DNA of 23,537 nt, from IMG/VR virus record IMGVR_UViG_3300035670_001260, positions 1-23,537 of that record. One strand, given 5' to 3'. Source of the DNA: a virus. Below are positions 1-5,651 of the stretch, piece by piece. Position numbers and translations under genes: made by a program. Every line of letters begins with the position of its first letter. Within the stretch, counting starts at the first letter, position 1. The notes below the pieces were generated by a model, which did not search any database, was not told where the DNA came from, and worked only from the letters and a program-made list of their open reading frames with translations.

Positions 1-63
1 GAATACCACGTCCACCGTGATCGTGCCACCCCCCCCCCCCCTCGCCGTCCGACCATCCGATCT
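1..63. other. Window edge with 13-C homopolymer
   Basis: A run of 13 consecutive C residues occupies 29-41. On the plus strand one frame is open from base 1 to a TAA at 82-84, which would give a proline-rich C-terminus (TPPPPSPSDHPIYKSVRG). This could be the tail of a plus-strand gene entering from the left, but there is too little sequence to support it. No gene is called. Confidence 0.3.
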
Positions 64-102
64 ACAAAAGTGTGCGGGGCTAACGTCTGTCAACCCCGCA
101 CA
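64..102 (-). terminator. Rho-independent terminator of the leftmost minus-strand gene
   Basis: Perfect 9-bp inverted repeat TGTGCGGGG (71-79) / CCCCGCACA (94-102) with a 14-nt loop. Read on the minus strand it starts 14 bases after the TAA stop of the 116-505 gene and is followed by CTTTTG (65-70), a short U tract. This is the expected geometry for an intrinsic terminator of that gene. Confidence 0.8.
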
Positions 103-115
103 TCACTTGTTCTCG

Positions 116-505
116 TTACTTCGCGGACCGCTTTTTAAGCTGCTCCTCAAAAGCCTTCACCTTCGCCTCCAGTTCAGCAATCTTCGCGTCCTTCTCCGCG
201 ACCACGTTAGCGTCGACCCCGATACCGCATTCCGCCTTCAGGACCGCAAGATCCGTAAACCGGATGGGCATCTTCACCTTCGCGACTAAATCGGTCCACG
301 CCAATTTCAGACCATTAGCGTTCGCCTTCGCGTAGCACTGCCCAAGGACGCTGCTAAGGGCAAGCTTCGCGCCATGCGCTGCGAATTCTTCGGCTTCGCT
401 ATCAAGCAGGTCGAATTCCCATTCTTGCTTGGTAGCTTTCACTTCACCTTCCAGCGTTTCTGACAGCTTCGGCGCTTGGATGTTTCCCTTGTGCTTGCAC
501 AGCAT
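116..505 (-). CDS. Hypothetical 129-aa protein with C-terminal coiled coil
   Basis: The family is not recognised. The 129-residue product has a charged N-terminal half and a C-terminal helical stretch from about residue 103 to 129 (KDAKIAELEAKVKAFEEQL), with heptad-like spacing of A, L and V and a basic end. It has no signal peptide or membrane segment. The start is well supported: AGGAG on the minus strand (516-520) lies 10 nt before the ATG. A consensus-like promoter lies further upstream (631-659) and a terminator follows directly (64-102), so it looks like a complete one-gene transcription unit. It is the only gene here on the minus strand and diverges from the structural operon, so it may belong to an early or accessory module extending left. 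Function unknown. Confidence 0.8.
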   Translation of the reverse strand: MLCKHKGNIQAPKLSETLEGEVKATKQEWEFDLLDSEAEEFAAHGAKLALSSVLGQCYAKANANGLKLAWTDLVAKVKMPIRFTDLAVLKAECGIGVDANVVAEKDAKIAELEAKVKAFEEQLKKRSAK

Positions 506-525
506 AACTCTTGATCTCCTATGTT

Positions 526-550
526 AACGCCTGCCCCTATGGCAGGCGTT
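526..550 (-). other. Hairpin in the 5' leader of the minus-strand gene
   Basis: AACGCCTGCC (526-535) and GGCAGGCGTT (541-550) are perfect reverse complements with a 5-nt loop (CCTAT). No U tract follows on either strand. It lies between the predicted minus-strand promoter and the ribosome binding site, so in the transcript it would form a stable leader structure ending about 5 nt before the AGGAG. It could stabilise the mRNA or modulate translation. Confidence 0.6.
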
Positions 551-630
551 CTGGACTTGCATATCCGATTCTACTTTCAAAGAGCTTGCTCGCTTGCGCG
601 TGCATAATCTCACTCTAACTTTCTACCCGA

Positions 631-659
631 ATTGTAACATAAATCCCCCCCGAAGTCAA
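631..659 (-). promoter_or_regulatory. Sigma70-type promoter for the minus-strand gene
   Basis: On the minus strand, TTGACT (659-654) and TACAAT (636-631) are separated by exactly 17 nt. Each differs from the consensus hexamer by one base. The spacer contains seven consecutive Gs (651-645). Predicted initiation is near 624, giving a leader of about 120 nt that includes the 526-550 hairpin. Confidence 0.7.
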
Positions 660-691
660 GCTTTTTCTTGCCTTCGGCGAAAATATTTTTC

Positions 692-707
692 CTGAAAGTT
701 CTTTCAG
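692..707. promoter_or_regulatory. 16-bp palindrome, possible operator
   Basis: CTGAAAG TT CTTTCAG is a perfect 7-2-7 inverted repeat located about 33 bp upstream of the -35 hexamer of the minus-strand promoter and just before the 25-bp array. The placement suits a dimeric regulator. No protein binding it can be identified in this window. Confidence 0.35.
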
Positions 708-722
708 TATTCCTGGCTGTAC

Positions 723-972
723 TAGCCACGTGCTACACCGACACTATGTGTATTGCGATACGGTCACAATATGGTACACATAGTACACCTACCCTATCCT
801 ACACATAATACACCTACTGTATAGTACACATAGTACACCTGCATTATGTGTACTCTAATACACTCACATTATGTTACACCTAGTACACTCGTATTAAGTG
901 TACCATAGTACACCCGTGTCGCGTGTACCACCATACAGGTGTATTAAGTGTATTATAGTACACCACTGTACT
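723..972. repeat. Array of ten 25-bp tandem units (iteron-like)
   Basis: Ten units start at 723, 748, 773, 798, 823, 848, 873, 898, 923 and 948, with an exact 25-bp period and no indels. The first unit and the second (748-772) are the most degenerate. The best conserved core is TA(G/A)TACAC at unit positions 9-16, followed by C or T and often ending ATTAT or ATTAA. Unit positions 1-8 carry a second half-site, either inverted (GTGTAC, for example 898-913, GTGTACCATAGTACAC, a perfect 6-4-6 dyad) or direct (GTACACATAGTACAC). It has no coding capacity. Such arrays act as replication iterons, packaging sites, centromere-like sites or operator clusters. The sequence alone does not decide between these. 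Confidence 0.85.
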
Positions 973-973
973 A

Positions 974-992
974 GGGGGGTAGGGGGGATAGG
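974..992. other. G-rich tract next to the repeat array
   Basis: Two runs of six Gs separated by TA (974-979 and 982-987), then ATAGG, directly follow the last 25-bp unit. The tract could form a G-quadruplex or act as a strand-asymmetric signal. Nothing more can be said from sequence. Confidence 0.4.
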
Positions 993-1097
993 TCGGTTGC
1001 AATCACACGTATTACTCTCCACGGTTAGTGTGTGGTGAATCAATTGTCACAAAATTGTTAAAGCTCTTTCACATAGGCCCAGCGTCCCTTCGGGCCG

Positions 1098-1120
1098 CAC
1101 GACTTCAAAATTTGAATAGG
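1098..1120 (+). promoter_or_regulatory. Shared intergenic palindrome, copy 1 (before terS)
   Basis: GACTTCAAAATTTGAATAGG contains the 6-1-6 palindrome TTCAAA-A-TTTGAA (1104-1116). The same palindrome, with T at the centre, recurs at 7195-7215 and 13131-13151. The 13 bases GCACGACTTCAAA (1098-1110) are identical to 13127-13139. A weak hairpin (GGCCC 1076-1080 / GGGCC 1092-1096) precedes it. Confidence 0.6.
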
Positions 1121-1172
1121 AGCAAGGGCGGCGTATGAAAGGGGCGGTGCTACGCTGTAACAAATAAATGCC

Positions 1173-1202
1173 TTGACATTCTACCTCCCCCTATGTTATG
1201 AT
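1173..1202 (+). promoter_or_regulatory. Strong sigma70-type promoter for the terS operon
   Basis: TTGACA (1173-1178) is a perfect -35 hexamer, and TATGAT (1197-1202) differs from the consensus -10 by one base. The spacer is 18 nt. The expected start point, about 7 nt downstream, falls on or next to the ATG at 1209, so the transcript may be leaderless or very nearly so. Confidence 0.7.
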
Positions 1203-1208
1203 AAGGGC

Positions 1209-1739
1209 ATGATGGAGACAACGCCGACATTGTTGGAGAGTTCGCCCAAGCGCAGCACGCCGGGACTCAAGCGGCTGCATGGCAAGCACCGCGAAATTTT
1301 ACGGCTGTACTGCGTCGGCACCCCGTATAATGAGATCGCGGAAATAGTCGGCGTATCGCTTATCTGCGTAAGGCTCACTATTGAGTCGCCTCTCGGCCAA
1401 GCTCGCATCAAGGAGATGCAAGACGCGCTGGATGAGAAGACACGCGACGTGCAGACCGCGATTATAGAAGGCGCCGCACGAGCCCAGGCCTATCTCGAGG
1501 ATATAGTGGTGGGCCGCGAAAAGGTCTCTCCCGCGTTACGAGCTAAGACGTGCGAATCCATGCTCGACAGAGCAGGGTACGTTAAGCCGACCAAAAACTT
1601 GAATATCAACCTAGAAGGTCAGCTAACTGCTGAGGACATCGCCGAGATAAACCGCCGGGCACAAGCCGCCAGTCCTTTCTGCCGGCCTCAGCCCACCTCT
1701 GCTACCATCGAAGCGGTGGTGTCCGATGACCAAAGCTAA
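1209..1739 (+). CDS. terS: Terminase small subunit (putative)
   Basis: The 176-aa product has the layout of many phage small terminases. There is an N-terminal helix-turn-helix (about residues 26-55, with GTPYNEIAEIVGVS as its core). A helical oligomerisation-like middle follows (DEKTRDVQTAIIEGAARAQAYLEDIV). The C-terminal part carries the LDRAGYVKP signature seen in these families. TerS recognises packaging sites and loads DNA onto TerL. The frame is open upstream to a TTG at 1173, but that TTG is the -35 box, so ATG 1209 (or 1212) is preferred. AAGGG at 1203-1207 is very close to it; TTG 1230, with GGAG 12 nt upstream, is an alternative. The gene overlaps the next by 14 bases. TerL lies 3.9 kb downstream, an unusual separation. 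The DNA-binding subunit next to the 25-bp array suggests, by inference, that the array is its target. Confidence 0.72.
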   Translation: MMETTPTLLESSPKRSTPGLKRLHGKHREILRLYCVGTPYNEIAEIVGVSLICVRLTIESPLGQARIKEMQDALDEKTRDVQTAIIEGAARAQAYLEDIVVGREKVSPALRAKTCESMLDRAGYVKPTKNLNINLEGQLTAEDIAEINRRAQAASPFCRPQPTSATIEAVVSDDQS

Positions 1740-2118
1740 GCTAAGCGAGCACTTCACTGTGCGCGAGTTTGCTTGTCCGTGCTGTGGAGCCTGCCACATC
1801 TACCCCACCCTCCTGCAATCACTGGAAGCACTTCGTACTGTCGTAAGCGCTCGCTTAGCTAAAGATACTCCTCTGCGTATCAACAGCGGGTACCGCTGTA
1901 CGCTACACAATTCGCAACTCCCTAACAGCTCTCCCTTCAGTATGCATTGCATCGGTAAAGCCGCGGACATCCGTGCGATAAAATCCTTGAGTGTGACGGA
2001 ACTCGCAGAGTTAGCGGAGACTATCCCTGCGTTTAACAACGGCGGTATAGGCCTCTATGGATGGGGTATCCACGTGGATGTCCGCGGCTATCGAGCAAGG
2101 TGGTATACACAGCCATGA
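1726..2118 (+). CDS. M15-family peptidase, probable endolysin
   Basis: The 130-residue protein matches the peptidase M15 (D-Ala-D-Ala carboxypeptidase or L-Ala-D-Glu endopeptidase) fold throughout. It begins with the typical FTVREFACPCCGAC segment (residues 10-23). SGYRC..HN follows (54-62), then SMHCIGKAADI with the first zinc ligands H74 and D81, then GIHVDVRG with the third ligand H116 and D118. The length is that of a stand-alone single-domain enzyme. It has no signal peptide or cell-wall-binding domain, so it would need a holin or other route to reach peptidoglycan. It overlaps terS by 14 bases and the next gene by four (ATGA). By family knowledge it cleaves peptidoglycan peptides during lysis. 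Its location, away from the membrane genes at 13.2-15.6 kb and next to virion genes, also allows a virion-associated role. Confidence 0.9.
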   Translation: MTKAKLSEHFTVREFACPCCGACHIYPTLLQSLEALRTVVSARLAKDTPLRINSGYRCTLHNSQLPNSSPFSMHCIGKAADIRAIKSLSVTELAELAETIPAFNNGGIGLYGWGIHVDVRGYRARWYTQP

Positions 2119-2576
2119 CTGCCCTCGCACGTACATTCGACAAGCGTTTCAAAGATGCGATTCGCTATGCGGAGACGGCGCAGTGGTTTCTCACTAACAC
2201 CTTCGGTGCAGGCCAAAATGGCGTATTTCGTTATGGCGACTCGCCGGCTTACTCCTTTAGTACTACACCCTCCGCATTTACCGTAGTCGTGGGTCCTGGC
2301 GCTGCTATCGTAGGCGGCATCCCCATTCGGATTACCGGCAGTCGCACCCTTACATTTGAAGCAGTCGATGAGAAAAACGATGGTCGCTACGACGTGATCG
2401 GCGTAAATGCTAACGAGCAAGTGGTGGCGCGTGCTGGTACCATCAGCGCTGACCCCACCATGACTGGCCTAGTGAAGTTGTGGCGGGTGGTGCGCCGATT
2501 TGGTGAAACACAGATTACCTCCACCGATAATGGCACTGACGCATATCTTGTCGATGTGCGGGACTGGGTGAACTAA
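2115..2576 (+). CDS. Probable virion (tail or baseplate-type) beta-sandwich protein
   Basis: The 153-residue protein starts at ATG 2115, which overlaps the upstream stop as ATGA. The N-terminal 45 residues are mixed. From about residue 46, short beta-strand patterns appear (FTVVVGPGAAIVGGIPIRI, then LTFEAVDEKNDGRYDVIGV). The 'value, PG.A.V.G' and 'RYDVI.V' patterns are common in phage baseplate and receptor-binding protein N-terminal domains. No catalytic motif is present. Context (M15 peptidase upstream, fibre-like protein downstream) supports a structural role. The assignment rests on pattern resemblance only; hypothetical protein is the safe fallback. Confidence 0.6.
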   Translation: MTALARTFDKRFKDAIRYAETAQWFLTNTFGAGQNGVFRYGDSPAYSFSTTPSAFTVVVGPGAAIVGGIPIRITGSRTLTFEAVDEKNDGRYDVIGVNANEQVVARAGTISADPTMTGLVKLWRVVRRFGETQITSTDNGTDAYLVDVRDWVN

Positions 2577-2577
2577 T

Positions 2578-3144
2578 ATGGCCACCATTGCAGCTATTAC
2601 AAACCGAGAGCGCATAAGTCTTATACGAATCGGTATACAGCAACTCAACCGCTGCGTTCAGAAGGTGTCTGACGTTGATCACCTTATCGCTTCGTATAAA
2701 AGCCAAACAGAGCCTAATCCTGGCGAGATAGTCTACTACGCCAACCTCCTCCTTGATGACGCCAAGGCGCTCTTCGAGACAGCCTTATCTCAACTGTGCA
2801 TACTTGCTAGCGGCACTGTACCCACAGCAAAAGACTCTAGATGGCGCCAGCGTTGGGAATGGACAGCTGGTGCTGACGGCGTAGCCAGTATTCAATTTGT
2901 AGAGACTACTGACCTTATCTACATTAACGCTGTTAGTGGCACTGTACTTGGCGAATTCTCTGGCTTTGAGGTAGGCGATGTCATTACTGTCACTGGCGCT
3001 ACCAATGCTGGCAATAACGGTGACCACATTGTTACTGACATTGGCGCAGCTGGCGCGTATGTTGAAGTAAGTGGTAGTACCTTGGTAAATGAGACTAAGA
3101 CTGACACTGTTGTCCTCACTCTTACGGAAGCTAACGTTGCCTAA
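2578..3144 (+). CDS. Hypothetical structural protein, helical N-terminus and beta C-terminus
   Basis: The 188 residues divide in two. Residues 1-80 form an amphipathic helical region (RERISLIRIGIQQLNRCVQK and on). Residues about 95-188 are beta-rich, with GDVITVTGATNAGNNGDHIV and a closing strand TDTVVLTLTEA. The second half resembles small domains appended to phage tail and baseplate proteins, but no named family is recognised. It starts two bases after the previous stop with no clear SD, suggesting translational coupling. Its last 8 bases overlap the preferred start of the next gene. No signal peptide or catalytic residues are evident. Function unknown; probably virion-associated by position. 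Confidence 0.65.
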   Translation: MATIAAITNRERISLIRIGIQQLNRCVQKVSDVDHLIASYKSQTEPNPGEIVYYANLLLDDAKALFETALSQLCILASGTVPTAKDSRWRQRWEWTAGADGVASIQFVETTDLIYINAVSGTVLGEFSGFEVGDVITVTGATNAGNNGDHIVTDIGAAGAYVEVSGSTLVNETKTDTVVLTLTEANVA

Positions 3145-5077
3145 CCACCCTTACATAAGTCGGAGACTGTACCTACTGCTTCTCACGGTTCTCCTGGCTG
3201 CTCCCCTTCCATTGGTTGCGCAGTCTCCGGCTTATTTCAACAACGTGAAGGTTGGCGGCGGGTACGAAGACCCTCCTGGTGTGGGAACGACCCTTACTAA
3301 TACTGGCGACGGGTACTTCCGTGGCGATCTTATCGTCGATGGTAACATAACCGGCGGTGGCATCAATGTGGACCTTGAAGCTGCCTTCGCCTCTCCATAC
3401 CCGCTCGGTGTAACAGTTCCAAACAGTGTAGCCGCGACAACCTTGTCAGCTTCTTCCCTCTCCCTGGTAACTCCCCTGGCCGACGCTTATGTGGCGAACA
3501 CCCTAACGCTGACTGCAGGGTCTGTCGCGGCTTCCATTATTACTGGCTCCATTACTGATGCGCAGGTTGCCGACGCACTTACCGTTACTGGCTACATGCA
3601 GGACACTGACATTGATACCTTCGCGGAGCTGCAATCCTGGGTAGCTGACAAGACGCTGCTAAACGCTGAAGACGACCTGCCGTGGGCGGATGCTGACGTG
3701 GCCGATATACTGACCATTGGTGCGGGTAGTACGATTGACCCGTCACTGCTTCCTACCACTGACCTTGCCAGCCCTGGGCCGATAGGTGGGACTACTCCGT
3801 CCACGGCAGTGTTTGACCCGACTGTTACCGTAAGCGGAGACGCAGGGACGATCGCGCTTAGTGGCGACCTTCAGGCGATTGTATATGATCGTGCCGCACC
3901 GAATACCGCTAACTACTTTCGCTGGACAACTGGCGAGTATATGATGTTTGAGAATACTGCAGGTACTGATGTATTCTACCTTGGTGACTCCGCTGTCACC
4001 GCTTATCAGGCTTTCTCCGCGCAGTCAACTATAGCCAGTTTTGGTGTAAACGATACTACCTATGCACAACTACGCTTATATGGCAACAGTACAACCACTG
4101 GTAGTCAGGTTTTGTGGTACCAAAGTGCAGACGAAGACGGCACCATCGATTACTTTGTCGCGCAGCCAAACAACACCTATTGGATGCTTGGTCCTAGTAC
4201 CAACACAAATCTGATACAGTTGTATGAAACTGAAATGCTGTGCGAGTATGACTTCACAGCTAACGACGACTTGAATGTCGGCGATGACATTGTATACATT
4301 GGTGCTGGCGAGTTCGACATCAACAATCCAGCCGATACGAATATGGACTTGGTGTCCGCTGGACAGCTGCGCTTTTGGACAGACTCTGATAATGACGATT
4401 CTAATACATCCGACTTTATTTGGTTCAAAGATGCTAGCACTGTAGTGATGACCTTTGATACTAGCGTCCCCGAGCTTAACATAGTTGGCTCTGTGGATAT
4501 CTCTACTGGTAGTACGTATCAAATAAATGGCACGCAGATTGCTGCTACTAACCTGAGCGATGGCGCTAATATAGCGCACATAAACGCCGTGGAGACACTC
4601 AGTGCTGACTGGGTTAATACTGCCAATCCGTGGGCAGATAATGAAGTCTCCAATACTCTCACATCGAGTATCTTCGTTGGTAGTGGTAGTACGACTAACG
4701 CGGTGGACTTGGCGACGGCTGAGGTAGCGGGTCGTCTTAATGCAGACATGCTGATTGCTGACACAGACAGCGCTACACTAGATGCTAGTGGAGAGGTATC
4801 ACTTACCAGCTTCATAGTGAAGATAACTTCTTACTCTGGTACCTCCGATACGCTAGAGACCTTTGATATTGGCACTAGCAATCTTTCTATGCCTTTTGTA
4901 CTACTACGTCCTGCTGTAGGCCATACTATTACAGTAAACGATGGCGGCGCGATAAATAGTTGCTTCGATCTAAATTCAGACTTTACTATGGTCGACACAG
5001 ATGGGGATTGTTTGCTAATCATGCAAGATCCATACGGCGGCGCATGGTACATGGAAGTGATGCGTAGAGACAGTTAG
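3137..5077 (+). CDS. Large tail-fibre-like protein with N-terminal signal peptide
   Basis: The preferred start is TTG 3137, with GGAAG (3126-3130) six bases upstream, giving 646 aa. An upstream ATG at 3089 in the same frame lacks such a site. Residues 1-28 look like an export signal: ISRRLYLLLL, a long hydrophobic core, then PLVA|QSP. The twin arginine in S-R-R-L-Y-L is Tat-like, but the core is hydrophobic enough for Sec. The mature part is Thr/Ser/Gly/Asp-rich beta-repeat sequence. It includes GDLIVDGNITGGG and SPGPIGGTTPSTAVF, motifs common in phage tail fibres. A PWADxxVxxxLT motif occurs twice (residues 182 and 498). It may be a receptor-contacting fibre. A signal peptide on such a protein is odd; export to the surface of the infected cell is an alternative. 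Confidence 0.72.
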   Translation: MPNHPYISRRLYLLLLTVLLAAPLPLVAQSPAYFNNVKVGGGYEDPPGVGTTLTNTGDGYFRGDLIVDGNITGGGINVDLEAAFASPYPLGVTVPNSVAATTLSASSLSLVTPLADAYVANTLTLTAGSVAASIITGSITDAQVADALTVTGYMQDTDIDTFAELQSWVADKTLLNAEDDLPWADADVADILTIGAGSTIDPSLLPTTDLASPGPIGGTTPSTAVFDPTVTVSGDAGTIALSGDLQAIVYDRAAPNTANYFRWTTGEYMMFENTAGTDVFYLGDSAVTAYQAFSAQSTIASFGVNDTTYAQLRLYGNSTTTGSQVLWYQSADEDGTIDYFVAQPNNTYWMLGPSTNTNLIQLYETEMLCEYDFTANDDLNVGDDIVYIGAGEFDINNPADTNMDLVSAGQLRFWTDSDNDDSNTSDFIWFKDASTVVMTFDTSVPELNIVGSVDISTGSTYQINGTQIAATNLSDGANIAHINAVETLSADWVNTANPWADNEVSNTLTSSIFVGSGSTTNAVDLATAEVAGRLNADMLIADTDSATLDASGEVSLTSFIVKITSYSGTSDTLETFDIGTSNLSMPFVLLRPAVGHTITVNDGGAINSCFDLNSDFTMVDTDGDCLLIMQDPYGGAWYMEVMRRDS

Positions 5078-5087
5078 GAACACCACC

Positions 5088-5651
5088 ATGCCACTCAAAC
5101 ATAGCCACTTCTTCGTTAGTTGCCTCTTGGCTTGCTCCGTCTTAGTCGCCCAAGAGCTGTACACCGTCGACGGTATCGCGCTCGACAGCTCCGAGTTAGA
5201 GCGCCTTACCATGCAGCAGAAGCTTAAGGCGGAGCAGGCCGAACAAACACAGCGCTTTGTGGCTCAGATGCAGGGGTGGATAAAGGAAACCGCGCCGGCG
5301 GTTATCGCTAACAGCACTCTAAGCGAAGGTCAAAAACAGCAGCTCGCAGCTCGGATGCAAGTCATGCAAGCAGACCTGCAGTTGCTAGGCCAGATGACAT
5401 TGGAGCAACTACAAGGCGTGGAAATCTCCGCTCGCGTTGTTAAAATGCAGTCACTCGACCATAATGTCGAAGCGCTGCAAGCGCAGATAGACAGAGCGAA
5501 TGAGCGTCTTGGGATGGCTGAAGAGGCTGATAAACAGAAGGTGGAAGAAGAGATTGCCACATTACAGACCCAACTGACCGACGCTTCCACCAGTGCCGAG
5601 AATTTCCGTACTACCCACAAGCTGCCGAAGAAAGCGGACAAGCCCGAATGA
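5088..5651 (+). CDS. Exported coiled-coil protein (spanin-like or structural)
   Basis: The 187-aa product begins with a short basic segment and hydrophobic core (FFVSCLLACSVLVA). It could be cut after A at VA|QEL, or lipidated at C16 (LLAC is a weak lipobox). The rest (about 40-185) is almost entirely helical, Q/E/A-rich coiled coil, including TLEQLQGVEISARVVKMQSL and LQAQIDRANERLGMAEEADK, with a Lys-rich end. A membrane anchor plus a periplasmic coiled coil is the plan of inner-membrane spanins, but no partner gene is embedded here. It lies 10 bases after the fibre gene and overlaps terL by four bases (ATGA). The cleavage sequence LVAQ is shared with the previous gene. Function is unproven. 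Confidence 0.65.
   Translation: MPLKHSHFFVSCLLACSVLVAQELYTVDGIALDSSELERLTMQQKLKAEQAEQTQRFVAQMQGWIKETAPAVIANSTLSEGQKQQLAARMQVMQADLQLLGQMTLEQLQGVEISARVVKMQSLDHNVEALQAQIDRANERLGMAEEADKQKVEEEIATLQTQLTDASTSAENFRTTHKLPKKADKPE

Larger units (their letters stand above)
506..1208. other. Non-coding divergent regulatory region
   Basis: About 700 bases lie between the minus-strand gene and terS. In order they hold: a perfect 10-bp hairpin (526-550); a minus-strand sigma70-like promoter (631-659); a 16-bp palindrome (692-707); ten 25-bp tandem units (723-972); two six-G runs separated by TA (974-987); a hairpin (1076-1096) followed by a palindromic motif shared with two other intergenic sites (1101-1120); and a consensus-like plus-strand promoter (1173-1202). 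A 10-codon frame with an upstream AGGAG (1135-1167, MKGAVLRCNK) also exists but is not called as a gene. Confidence 0.8.

Noticed and set aside
17-289. Plus-strand 90-aa frame opposite the leftmost gene
   Set aside because: It runs through the poly-C tract and the terminator hairpin, has no ribosome binding site, and lies antisense to a gene with good SD, promoter and terminator.
723-972. CRISPR-like array
   Set aside because: The units are contiguous with no unique spacers of constant length; conserved and variable positions are interleaved within each 25-bp unit, which is a degenerate tandem repeat.
1135-1167. 10-codon leader peptide (MKGAVLRCNK) before terS
   Set aside because: AGGAG lies 12 bases upstream and the frame is closed by TAA, but it lies upstream of the predicted promoter and has no attenuator-like structure after it; too short to support.
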